From assembly GCA_045594705.1 (NCBI GenBank), contig JAZNZB010000052.1:1-58676 (forward strand): a stretch of 58,676 nucleotides of DNA. Direction: 5' to 3'. Below are positions 26,161-33,679 of this stretch, piece after piece. The notes below the pieces were generated by a model that did not search any database, was not told where the DNA came from, and saw nothing but the letters and a program-made list of their open reading frames with translations. The position numbers were made by a program, and so were the translations under genes. This DNA is from SVQP01 sp045594705 (GTDB lineage Bacteria; Bacillota; Clostridia; Oscillospirales; CAG-272). How positions within the stretch are numbered: the first letter of the stretch is position 1; each line of letters starts with the position of its first letter.

Positions 26161-26696
26161 TTTGCAAACACCGAAGCGCCGATCTGCTCCGCCTTCTCCT
26201 TGCCGCAAAGTGCCTCGACCAACGCAAGGCCGAATTCCAGTGCTGCACCCATGCCCTTGGAGGTGATGACCTTTCCGTCGCACTCCACGCGCGCGTCGGT
26301 CACGGTCGCTCCTTCAAGGTACTCTTCAAATCCGGGATAGCAAACAGCCCTTTTGCCTGACAAATATCCGCGCTTGCCAAGCACCATGGGTGCTGCGCAA
26401 ATGGCGCAGAGATACGCATCATTGCGCGCAGCCGCACGCAGTGCAGCGTCCACCGTACGGGAATTGTCCAGATTCTCCGAGCCGGGCATACCGCCGGGCA
26501 AAATGATCATATCGGGAGCGCTGTCACGGTACATGGTGTCCGGAATGTCGGCCTGCACACGGATGCCGTGTGCACCCATGATGCTGTCACCGCCCACGCC
26601 GACCGTGGTGACGGGCACGCCTGCGCGACGCAGCACGTCCAGCGGTGTCAGTGCCTCGATCTCCTCAAAGCCGTTTGCCAAAAACAAATATACCAT
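26157..26696 (-). CDS. DJ-1/PfpI family protein
   Basis: 179 aa, usual length. Nucleophile elbow AICAAP with Cys100, N-terminal FEEIEA acidic residue next to it, and PDMIILPGGMPG. Members are called protease-like, glyoxalase-like or deglycase-like, and act as protein-repair or stress proteins (YajL/ThiJ type); the precise activity is disputed. It is second in the hisS operon (30-nt gap, ribosome binding site AAGGAGGAGC) and coupled to the next gene by an ATGA overlap. Confidence 0.93.
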   Translation of the reverse strand: MVYLFLANGFEEIEALTPLDVLRRAGVPVTTVGVGGDSIMGAHGIRVQADIPDTMYRDSAPDMIILPGGMPGSENLDNSRTVDAALRAAARNDAYLCAICAAPMVLGKRGYLSGKRAVCYPGFEEYLEGATVTDARVECDGKVITSKGMGAALEFGLALVEALCGKEKAEQIGASVFAK

Positions 26697-26726
26697 GATG
26701 CTCCTCCTTCAAATATTCAAAAATGT

Positions 26727-28016
26727 TTATGCGAAAAATGCGACCAGATCGTCGATCTTGACGCTCTGCTCTTCTCTTGTGACCAGGTTCTTGACCTTGG
26801 CCTGGGCTGCAGCATACTCGCTGCCGCCGATGATCACCACGTGCGAAAATCCTTGACGCACACCCCAATCCAGCTGCTTGCCGAACTTCTTCTTGCCGAT
26901 ATAAAGCGTAGATGCCACGCCCGCGTCACGCAAGGACTCGACAAGGCAAGCGCAGTGCTCGTAGGGCACGTCGTCAAATACCGTGACCAGTACCTTGGTA
27001 CCACCCGTGTACAGATCGGGGATCAAATTGTGAATGGTCAAAAAGTTCTCCAGCGTCACGTCGCCAAGACCGTAGCCCACGCCGCTGATCTGATTCTTGA
27101 CGAACAGACCGACCAGGTTGTCGTATCTACCGCCACCGAACATGGCGCGATTGTTCTCGGGGGCTAAGTCAAACACCTCAAATACAGTGCCGGTATAATA
27201 GTCAAGGCCGCGCACGATGCCGAAATCGAACGTGCAGTAGCGGTCAAGCCCCATCTTGGAAAGCATATCAAACAGGCTTTCAAGCTCCTGTGCACCGCGG
27301 CTGTCGGGACAGATGGCGCAAGCATCGGTCACACTCATGCCGTACAGAGAATCGATCTTTGCGATCTGCTCTGCACCAAGACCCAGCTCACCCATTTCCT
27401 TTTCATAGACCTCGCGCGGGATCTTATTCTTCTTGTCAACCACCTTGGAGACCTTGCGTGCGCGCTCCTCGCCCTCGCCTGCAATGGCAGCAATGACGTC
27501 GTTGAAGAAGCGACGGTTGTTGACGTGTACGCGGAACATGGTCTCGTCCGCGCCAAAGGCACGCAAAATACGGATGGCACTGGTAATGGCCTCGAGGTCT
27601 GCTTCATAGGTGTCACAACCGAAAATATCTACGTTGACCTGCCAGAATTCGCGCAGTCTGCCTCTCTGCGGACGCTCGTAGCGATAGCAGTTGGGCATGG
27701 AAAACCACTTGAGCGGAAAATTGAGCTCTCCGATCTTGGCAGAAACCATACGCGCGACGGTGGGGGTCATCTCGGGACGGATAGCCAGATGACGATCACC
27801 TCTGTCGGTGAAGTGATAGGTCTGCTCGTTGGCGATCTCCTCGCCGCTCTTGGCAGCGTAAAGCTCCAAGGACTCCAGCATGGGGCCTGCATATTCGTCA
27901 AATGCGGCGTCCTCCAGCGTCTTGCGGATCTTACCGAAGAACCAGTTGCGCAATACCATCTCGCGCGGATAAAAATCTCTTGTACCCTTGTAGGGCTGTG
28001 TTGAAAGCTTTTCCAT
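26727..28016 (-). CDS. hisS: histidyl-tRNA synthetase
   Basis: 429 aa, class II aaRS. Motif 2 RYERPQRGRLREFWQ (about 123-137), the histidine loop RGLDYYTGTVFE, motif 3 GGGRYDNL, and a C-terminal anticodon-binding domain (about 335-429). It charges tRNA-His and is essential. The leader is only about 25 nt, so there is no room for a T-box. First gene of an operon with DJ-1 and the MTHFS-CPBP fusion. Confidence 0.98.
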   Translation of the reverse strand: MEKLSTQPYKGTRDFYPREMVLRNWFFGKIRKTLEDAAFDEYAGPMLESLELYAAKSGEEIANEQTYHFTDRGDRHLAIRPEMTPTVARMVSAKIGELNFPLKWFSMPNCYRYERPQRGRLREFWQVNVDIFGCDTYEADLEAITSAIRILRAFGADETMFRVHVNNRRFFNDVIAAIAGEGEERARKVSKVVDKKNKIPREVYEKEMGELGLGAEQIAKIDSLYGMSVTDACAICPDSRGAQELESLFDMLSKMGLDRYCTFDFGIVRGLDYYTGTVFEVFDLAPENNRAMFGGGRYDNLVGLFVKNQISGVGYGLGDVTLENFLTIHNLIPDLYTGGTKVLVTVFDDVPYEHCACLVESLRDAGVASTLYIGKKKFGKQLDWGVRQGFSHVVIIGGSEYAAAQAKVKNLVTREEQSVKIDDLVAFFA

Positions 28017-28049
28017 AATCGTACTTCCTCATTTTTGATTAATCATATT

Positions 28050-28079
28050 ATTATACCATATCAAAGCAGGGCTTGTCAA
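28050..28079 (-). promoter_or_regulatory. SigA promoter of hisS
   Basis: Minus strand TTGACA (28079-28074), 18 nt, TATAAT (28055-28050), TGG before the -10. It leaves a very short leader. Confidence 0.85.
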
Positions 28080-28153
28080 TCACAAAGGCGCAAACAAGCA
28101 CCCCAATCCCAAACATTTTTACCCGAATTTTTGAGATTCTTTTCAAAAAGCTC

Positions 28154-28182
28154 TTGCTTTTTTGAAAAGGGTGTGATATAAT
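28154..28182 (+). promoter_or_regulatory. SigA promoter of tRNA-Ser
   Basis: TTGCTT (28154-28159), 17 nt, TATAAT (28177-28182), 33 nt before the tRNA. Confidence 0.75.
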
Positions 28183-28215
28183 AGTACGCGTGCTACCGAA
28201 AAGGTGCAAAAATAT

Positions 28216-28304
28216 GGAGAGATATCGAAGTGGTCATAACGGGGCTGACTCGAAATCAGTTTGTGCTTTCGCACACGAGGGTTCGAATCCCTCTCTCTCC
28301 GCCA
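28216..28304 (+). tRNA. tRNA-Ser (anticodon CGA)
   Basis: Acceptor GGAGAGA pairs with TCTCTCC (28294-28300); anticodon loop CTCGAAA gives CGA; long variable arm (TTGTGC TTTC GCACACG) as expected for Ser; T-loop TTCGAAT; discriminator G and encoded CCA (28302-28304). 89 nt. Confidence 0.97.
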
Positions 28305-28312
28305 TATAAAAA

Positions 28313-28342
28313 GGATCCACCGCAGCGCGGTGGATCCTTTTT
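28313..28342 (+). terminator. terminator of tRNA-Ser
   Basis: 11-bp perfect stem GGATCCACCGC / GCGGTGGATCC (28313-28323, 28327-28337) and TTTTT. The stem extends outward through CATATAAAAA / TTTTTATATG, touching the CCA end. Confidence 0.88.
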
Positions 28343-28522
28343 ATATGACGGGGAGAGAGGACTTATGACAACCATCTTTTTTGCACAGCAAAAATAGGGT
28401 TCGCATTCGCCGCTCGAAGATCGGCAAGCTCGCTTGCCAGGCGCAGAGCGCGCGAATTCTCGCCTGCGGCGAGTACCCCTCTCTTTTATTTTTTCACTTT
28501 GTTCTTGACTTAAATAGTAAGA

Positions 28523-28549
28523 GAACCCACCGCGCGCTGCGGTGGGTTC
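28523..28549 (-). terminator. hairpin after the SGNH lipoprotein gene
   Basis: GAACCCACCGC / GCGGTGGGTTC (28523-28533, 28539-28549). It has a weak U-tract on the minus strand. The core CCACCGC...GCGGTGG is the same as in the tRNA-Ser terminator 200 nt away. Confidence 0.5.
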
Positions 28550-28553
28550 AATT

Positions 28554-30278
28554 TTATTCTCCAAATACTTGATACAAATAAGCCTCAAGCACTCTTGTCT
28601 CTGCGACGTAGCCCTTTACGCTCAGGTGCACGGCGTCAATGATATATCCGTCGGCATTTCTCTGCCAATGCTCGGTATCGTTGACAGCGGCGTAGTTGCT
28701 CACCAAATACACACCTTCATCTTCTCTGCCCGCAAGCACAGCCGTCTGCAGGTCGAAATACGCAAACTGATTCGCGCGCTTTTGCGCGATATCGGTGCCC
28801 TTGGTGCTGAGCATATAGCCACTCTCGGGACTTTGGTACTCGGTCAGCACAAATACGCGGGTCTTGCCGTCCGTAGCCGCCTTGATCGACGCGATCATGG
28901 CATCCACAAAATACACAGATTCCTCGGAATACACGTCGTTTGCGCCAAGGCAGATAACCGCGAAATCGGGAGCTTGGTAACCGTTTTGCGCCAGATAGTA
29001 CGCAAAATCAAAGTAGTGCGTCTTGCCCGTATGCGGCTCGGTCTGCGCGTTTTCGGGATTGTAAAACGCGTTTTCGACGCCAAATGCAGTCTGTGAGGTC
29101 AGATAATTCACCGTGCTCCACGCGCCTCTGCCCTCGTGCAGTACGCCTTGCTTGTTCTGTCTTGTGCCAAGCAGTGTCAGAGAGTCTCCAAAGATCTGCT
29201 GAAGCGTTCCTACCATAGTGCCGTCGCCAATGCGGCTGTCTCCGATCACCACACCGCTCAATACCAGTTCCTGCTTATCTACCGCCACGACCTGCGCGGT
29301 TTTCTGATATGCGATACTGTATGCACCGTTGACCGTTTGTCCAACCGTAACCGTCAGCGTATACGTGCCGGCCACACTTGGGGTAATGCCAAAGCCCTCG
29401 TCGGTCATAACACATTCCCCGCTACCGGAGAAGTGATACGACACGTGCGCACCCGCAGGCAAACCGTTTGTCAGCTGCGCGCTGTAAAGCCATGTCTGCT
29501 CACCCACGGTCAAAACGTAGCGATCCGCCACGTTTGCCTTGATGCTTGACGTTTGCTTTTGCAGGGTCAGATACTTGGACGAGGCGTAGCACACCTGTCC
29601 TTTCCAGACCACCTTGCTCCAGCCGTTTTGCTCGTCGATCCCCACACGTGCGATGCTCTCGCCCGCCTTGAGCGTGGTCACCACGTTGCTCCAGTCAGAC
29701 TTGACCTCGGGCGTAGAACGCACGTTGAGATTTCCCGTCGTGCTGACCCATTCGTCCACGATCAGATATCCGTCGGCATCCTTACCAAGCACGGTCGAGC
29801 CACCGGGAGTGACCACCGTTCCAACGTAGCCTGCGTCCAGATGTGAGCCGTCCGCCTTGACCAAGATCAAATGATAATTGTCATCCACAAACGCGCTGAT
29901 GATACCGTCCTCGCTGACCTTGCCCGAAAACTGCGCGATCCATTCCTGTTCAGTGCCTTGATAGCCGTATTCGACTGCGATCTGATACGCGCTCTTGCCA
30001 TCAGCTCCGCTTGCACCGTCCTTACCGGGCTCTCCCGGTGTGCCCTGCGCACCGTCCTTACCGGGCTCTCCCGGTGTGCCCTGCGCACCATCTATGCCGT
30101 TCTGGCCATCTTGCCCGCGCAGGCTGTCAAGCCAGGCCTGCTCGTCACCCACAAAGCCGTGCTCCACGGCAATCTCATAGGCACTTTTGCCGTTTTTGCC
30201 GTTCTGCGCACCGTCACAGGCGCAAAGCAAGCAAAGTGCGGCAAGCAGCAGCGCCGTTCCAATCATTAATTTTTTCAT
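28554..30278 (-). CDS. SGNH hydrolase lipoprotein with collagen-like and SH3-type regions
   Basis: 574 aa. Lipobox LCAC, Cys21. Residues ~30-115: two copies of a GKSAYxIAVExGxxGxExxW motif flank a Gly-X-Y collagen-like stretch (12-residue unit GAQGTPGEPGKD repeated). Then a bacterial SH3-like domain (~165-240, NLNVRSTPE...GWSKVVWKGQVCYASSKYL), an Ig-like domain (~245-330), and a C-terminal SGNH hydrolase (~335-574) with block I GDSR, GAND and a final DAVHL. It should be a surface esterase or deacetylase held off the cell by a rod-like stalk; the substrate is unknown. It lies 11 nt after galT, so they share a transcript. Start at 30278 follows GAGAGGA. Confidence 0.9.
   Translation of the reverse strand: MKKLMIGTALLLAALCLLCACDGAQNGKNGKSAYEIAVEHGFVGDEQAWLDSLRGQDGQNGIDGAQGTPGEPGKDGAQGTPGEPGKDGASGADGKSAYQIAVEYGYQGTEQEWIAQFSGKVSEDGIISAFVDDNYHLILVKADGSHLDAGYVGTVVTPGGSTVLGKDADGYLIVDEWVSTTGNLNVRSTPEVKSDWSNVVTTLKAGESIARVGIDEQNGWSKVVWKGQVCYASSKYLTLQKQTSSIKANVADRYVLTVGEQTWLYSAQLTNGLPAGAHVSYHFSGSGECVMTDEGFGITPSVAGTYTLTVTVGQTVNGAYSIAYQKTAQVVAVDKQELVLSGVVIGDSRIGDGTMVGTLQQIFGDSLTLLGTRQNKQGVLHEGRGAWSTVNYLTSQTAFGVENAFYNPENAQTEPHTGKTHYFDFAYYLAQNGYQAPDFAVICLGANDVYSEESVYFVDAMIASIKAATDGKTRVFVLTEYQSPESGYMLSTKGTDIAQKRANQFAYFDLQTAVLAGREDEGVYLVSNYAAVNDTEHWQRNADGYIIDAVHLSVKGYVAETRVLEAYLYQVFGE
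29998..30110 (-). repeat. 36-bp tandem coding repeat (collagen-like)
   Basis: ACCGTCCTTACCGGGCTCTC at 30015 recurs exactly at 30051, period 36 bp = 12 codons (Gly-X-Y). Near-identical DNA copies suggest recent expansion. Confidence 0.85.
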
Positions 30279-30289
30279 GCAAGATCCTC

Positions 30290-31798
30290 TCACTGCGCGT
30301 TGACCGTATCAACAAAGCGCGCAAATGCCGCTCTGCCCTCGGGCGTGCAGCGGTAAACGCCCGCGTCCTCTAACACCGCCTCAAACACGCGACCGATCTC
30401 GCGGCGCAGGATGTCGGCGGTATTCTGCTCGGTGAAGGTATATTGCTTTTTGAGCTGCTCCGCCCATGCGGCGTGCTTTTCCAGCTCGGGAATGCTTGCG
30501 GGGTCAGTGCCGTTCAGAATGGCGGTCTTAAGCAGCTCCATCTCGGAAGAAAGTCTTGCGGGAAGAACTGCTAAGCCCATGACCTCGATCAGGCCGATAT
30601 TCTCTTTCTTGATATGATGCTTTTCCTCGTGGGGGTGGTAAAGTCCCAGGGGATGCTCGTCGGTGGTCAGATTGTTGCGCAGCACCAGATCCAGCTCGTA
30701 TCTCTTTCCGTCCTGCGCCATACGCGCGATGGGCGTGATGGTGTTGTGCGGCTTGCCCTCTGTCTCGGCAAAGATCATAGCGTCCGCATCCGTATAGCTG
30801 CGCCAAGCAGTCAGAATCTTGTCGGCCAGTGCCACCAGACGTGCCTTGCCCGTGCTGCGCAGGCGGATGGTGGTCAAGGGCCAGTGCAACAGCTCTGCCT
30901 GCACGTCCTCAAAGCCGCGGAACAAAAGATCGCTTTCCTTGCCCACGCGTGCCATGGCAAAGGTGTAGTGGCCGCCCTGCATGTGGTCATGCGAGAGGAT
31001 CGAGCCGCCCACTATAGGCAGATCGGCATTCGAGCCGATGAAGTAGTGCGGGAAGATCTCCACGAAGTCCAGCAGCTTTTCAAACATGGCGCGGTCGATC
31101 TTCATGGGTCTGTGCTCAGCTGAGAGTGCAATGCAATGCTCGTTATAGTACACGTAGGGAGAATACTGCAGATACCACGCCTGCCCTGCCATGGTGATGG
31201 GAATCTGACGCAGAGTCTGACGCGCGGCGCGGCTGACCGTGCCGGCATAGCCCTCGTTTTCATGGCACAAAGCGCATTTGGGATAGCCCGAGGGCGGCAG
31301 CAGACGCGCTGCGGCAATCGCCTTGGGGTCCTTTTCGGGCTTGGAGAGATTGACAGTGATATCCAACGTACCGTATTTGCCCTCGTACTGCCAGCAAAGG
31401 TTCTTGGCAATGCGGTCGGTGCGGATATAGTTGCAGTCGCGGCTGAGCTTATAGAAATAGTCGGTCGCAGCCTCGGGATCGTTCTTATACAGCGTGCGGA
31501 AGGTGCGGATGACCTCGCCGGGTCTTGGCGTCACGGCGTTCATCAGCGCGGTATCGTAAAGGTCACGGTACACCACGGTATTGGATTCGATCAAGCCCTG
31601 CTGGTATGCATAGTCGCACATCTGACCAAGGATCCGGTCAAGCGGCAGGCCGCTCACCTTCTCTTCGGGCTCTGCGTATTCGGTCAATCCCAGCGTGGTC
31701 AGCAGCGAATTGATCATATAGGACTCGTCCTCGCGGCAGGCCAGCTCGCAGTCAATGGCGTAGTCTACAAGGGCGCGGATAAGGGTATGGATGTTCAT
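30290..31798 (-). CDS. galT: UDP-glucose--hexose-1-phosphate uridylyltransferase, type 2
   Basis: 502 aa, the Bacillota type 2 GalT, longer than the E. coli form. Recognisable pieces are AAARLLPPSGYPKCALCHENEGYAG, HEKFNEHC-like VYYNEHCIALSAEHRPM, GSILSHDHMQGGHYTFAM and the C-terminal LYHPHEEKHHIKKENIGLIEVMGLAVLPARL. It exchanges UMP between UDP-glucose and galactose-1-phosphate in the Leloir pathway, downstream of LacZ. Start 31798 has GGGAG upstream. First gene of a two-gene unit with the SGNH lipoprotein. No galK or galE in this window. Confidence 0.96.
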   Translation of the reverse strand: MNIHTLIRALVDYAIDCELACREDESYMINSLLTTLGLTEYAEPEEKVSGLPLDRILGQMCDYAYQQGLIESNTVVYRDLYDTALMNAVTPRPGEVIRTFRTLYKNDPEAATDYFYKLSRDCNYIRTDRIAKNLCWQYEGKYGTLDITVNLSKPEKDPKAIAAARLLPPSGYPKCALCHENEGYAGTVSRAARQTLRQIPITMAGQAWYLQYSPYVYYNEHCIALSAEHRPMKIDRAMFEKLLDFVEIFPHYFIGSNADLPIVGGSILSHDHMQGGHYTFAMARVGKESDLLFRGFEDVQAELLHWPLTTIRLRSTGKARLVALADKILTAWRSYTDADAMIFAETEGKPHNTITPIARMAQDGKRYELDLVLRNNLTTDEHPLGLYHPHEEKHHIKKENIGLIEVMGLAVLPARLSSEMELLKTAILNGTDPASIPELEKHAAWAEQLKKQYTFTEQNTADILRREIGRVFEAVLEDAGVYRCTPEGRAAFARFVDTVNAQ

Positions 31799-31834
31799 GT
31801 CATTCTCCCTTCAAAAGCATATTTATCTAAGTTA

Positions 31835-31863
31835 ATTATAGCACACAAGATGTCGGTTGTCAA
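31835..31863 (-). promoter_or_regulatory. SigA promoter (extended -10) of galT
   Basis: Minus strand TTGACA (31863-31858), 17 nt, TATAAT (31840-31835) preceded by TGC. Confidence 0.9.
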
Positions 31864-31930
31864 ACGGATTTGGCTTGAATTATCAGATATTTTTGGAATA
31901 TTTATTGTCTTGTAAGACATGTCTGTTTCG

Positions 31931-32032
31931 TAGGGGAGGATATCATCCTCCCGCACGCTATCATAACGGATCAGCGTTTGGATATCGCACTCAACAACTG
32001 TTTACGGGCGGAAGGATGATATCCTCCCCTAC
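31931..32032. repeat. inverted-repeat element, GTAGGGGAGGATATCATCC family
   Basis: Left GTAGGGGAGGATATCATCCT (31931) and right AGGATGATATCCTCCCCTAC (to 32032), about 50 nt apart. Second copy of the element at 21540-21655, placed between galT and the tRNA-Leu repeats. Confidence 0.82.
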
Positions 32033-32050
32033 ACAATCTACCTTTGGGTA

Positions 32051-32089
32051 TGCAGCAGGCTCGAAGCAGTTTCGCGTTACCTGTCACCC
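32051..32089 (+). repeat. 39-bp direct repeat, copy 1
   Basis: Starts TGCAGCAGGCTCGAAGCAGT and ends CTGTCACCC. Matches 32179-32217 with two mismatches, 128 bp apart. Confidence 0.9.
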
Positions 32090-32110
32090 GGGTGACAGGA
32101 CTTAGAACCT
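32090..32110 (-). other. tRNA-Leu 3'-end fragment
   Basis: GGGTGACAGGACTTAGAACC matches the T-arm and acceptor end of the tRNA-Leu gene (32268-32286) with one inserted base. It adjoins CTGTCACCC, making an 18-bp palindrome at 32081-32098. Confidence 0.7.
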
Positions 32111-32178
32111 ATCAAAGCCTCGCGCCTGCGCTCGGCTTTGGTCGAGCGTGCATGTTACTTTTATGAAATCGTTTATTA

Positions 32179-32217
32179 TGCAGCAAGCTCGAAGCAGTTT
32201 CGCGTTATCTGTCACCC
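32179..32217 (+). repeat. 39-bp direct repeat, copy 2
   Basis: Second copy of 32051-32089. It runs into the left arm of the long inverted repeat at the tRNA-Leu end. Confidence 0.9.
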
Positions 32218-32275
32218 GTACCAACAAAGAGGGGCGCCCGAGTCGGGTGCCCCTCTTTGTTGGTACGGGTGACAG
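32209..32275. repeat. 67-nt near-perfect inverted repeat containing the tRNA-Leu 3' end and terminator
   Basis: 33-bp arms (32209-32241 and 32243-32275) with only one G/T-type mismatch and a single central base. The right arm is the last 11 nt of the tRNA body, its CCA and its downstream sequence; the left arm is their mirror copy. The inner AAAGAGGGGC...GCCCCTCTTT serves as the tRNA terminator. Confidence 0.92.
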
Positions 32276-32343
32276 GACTTGAACCTGCACGGATAACCAC
32301 CGGATCCTAAATCCGGCGCGTCTGCCAATTCCGCCACACCCGC
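32261..32343 (-). tRNA. tRNA-Leu (anticodon UAG)
   Basis: Acceptor GCGGGTG (32343-32337) pairs with CACCCGT (32271-32265); anticodon stem CCGGA/TCCGG with loop TTTAGGA gives TAG; variable arm present; T-loop TTCAAGT; discriminator A and encoded CCA (32263-32261). 83 nt. Confidence 0.95.
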
Positions 32344-32716
32344 GTGACTCCCATATTGTAGCACAGATGCGGGGGTTTGTCAAGTGAAAAATGGCTGTTT
32401 GATCCCCGAGCGCACTTTTGATTCCTCTCCCCGCTTTCTTCTTTGACACCGCGGGCGCAGAAAAAGTTGCTTCGCAGAGCGAAGCTGCTGAGCAAAGAAG
32501 AAACGCCGAGAAAGTTTCGCTCGCTGCGACGAGCGACAAGGGCGCTGCCGGTTGCCTTTTGGATGCTGAATTTTTCAAAATTCAGCATCAGGTGGCGTCA
32601 CTGACGCTCGAAAGTATAACAACATTCACACGCCACAATGCCTTTCTTGAAAAAAGGTCGATCAAAACCTTAGAAAAAGCCGCCGCTCTGGGAGCTTCGG
32701 TTTGACTTTTTTGAAT
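32344..32716. other. gene-free stretch
   Basis: 373 nt between tRNA-Leu and the permease operon end. Open frames exist on both strands but none has a ribosome binding site or recognisable protein. It contains one strong A/T-rich hairpin (32562-32589) and GCG-rich short inverted segments such as CTTCGCAGAGCGAAG. No promoter for tRNA-Leu could be placed with confidence. Confidence 0.6.
32562..32589. repeat. hairpin GATGCTGAATTTT / AAAATTCAGCATC
   Basis: A near-perfect 12-13 bp inverted repeat with almost no loop. It could end the importer operon on the minus strand, though it lies over 120 nt past its last stop. Confidence 0.6.
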
Positions 32717-33679
32717 TTATCTTTCCTCGCGGAAGTAGGGTACGCCAAGCGATGCGGGAGGCTGATGCTCTCGCTTCTTGCGCACGCTGGTAATGATCAG
32801 CACTACGATGGTGACTGCGTAAGGCAGCATCTTGATCAATTCTCTTTGCGTGGACGTGATGTCCGGAACGACAAAGGCCACAATATAGCATGCGCCGAAC
32901 AGTACCGCACCGATGATGCCCACGCCGGGCTTCCAAAGCACAAAGATAACCAGCGCGATCGCCAGCCAGCCAAAGGCTTCGATGGTTGCAGCATTTTCCC
33001 AGCTTCCCTTGATGTAGTCCATGATATAATAGAAGCCGCCCAATCCTGCAATGGCACTGCCCAAAAGAATTGCAGCATACTTATACAGCACTACGTTGAT
33101 TCCCGCTGCATCGGCAGTAGCGGGGCTTTCACCCACTGCACGCAAATGAAGTCCTACGCGCGTTTTGTTGAGCACAATCGCACAAACGATTGCCACCAGA
33201 ATGGCAATATACACGAAAACGCCGTGTCCGAATACCACGCGTCCAAAGTCGCCCATATAACTTGCAAACGGCAACGACTCGGAAATCAGCTTACCCGCCG
33301 GGTCAAAGTGTGTACGGTCCACGAAGGACATAATAAAGTTTGTCGCACCGCCACCAAAAATGGTAATGGCAAGACCCGTAATGTTCTGATTGCAACGCAG
33401 TGTTACAGTCAGCAGCGCATAAATACCGCCAAGTGCCGCAGCAAACACTGTGGAAAAAAGCAGCGAAACCAGAACCAACCAAAACCAGGAGGCGTTCTCC
33501 GGAGAATCAAGTCCGCCCATGTAAAGGGAAACGCCCAGGCAGCCACCTGCAGTACCTATGCACATAATGCCCGGAATACCCAAATTCAAGTGTCCTGCCT
33601 TTTCGGTAATGATCTCACCCACACAGCCGTACAAAAGCACGGTTGCAATAGAGATCGCCGAAACAAAAAACAGCGTCAT
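32717..33679 (-). CDS. BMP-type ABC importer permease 2
   Basis: 320 aa, about nine hydrophobic segments, BPD_transp_2 family (PF02653), like NupQ/YufQ or the RfuD class: EIITEKAGHLNLGIPGIMCIGTA near the N-terminus and the coupling region ALRAVGESPATADAAGINV. It forms half of the membrane channel. Its ATG overlaps the stop of permease 1 (ATGA). Last gene of the operon. Substrate is probably a nucleoside or another small molecule of the BMP class, by family. Confidence 0.93.
   Translation of the reverse strand: MTLFFVSAISIATVLLYGCVGEIITEKAGHLNLGIPGIMCIGTAGGCLGVSLYMGGLDSPENASWFWLVLVSLLFSTVFAAALGGIYALLTVTLRCNQNITGLAITIFGGGATNFIMSFVDRTHFDPAGKLISESLPFASYMGDFGRVVFGHGVFVYIAILVAIVCAIVLNKTRVGLHLRAVGESPATADAAGINVVLYKYAAILLGSAIAGLGGFYYIMDYIKGSWENAATIEAFGWLAIALVIFVLWKPGVGIIGAVLFGACYIVAFVVPDITSTQRELIKMLPYAVTIVVLIITSVRKKREHQPPASLGVPYFREER

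Noticed and set aside
28017..28049. T-box leader before hisS
   Set aside because: The promoter leaves about 25 nt of leader, far too short for a T-box.
28256..28588. Minus-strand 110-codon frame containing GERGIRTLVCEST
   Set aside because: This peptide is the well-known false product of reading through a tRNA-Ser gene; the frame crosses the tRNA and its terminator and has no ribosome binding site.
29998..30110. Regular repeats that could suggest a CRISPR array
   Set aside because: The 36-bp units are directly abutting and in frame within a Gly-X-Y coding region, with no spacers.
32307..32588. Minus-strand 93-codon frame over tRNA-Leu
   Set aside because: It ends in the tRNA gene (typical VWRNWQTRR translation of a Leu tRNA) and has no ribosome binding site.
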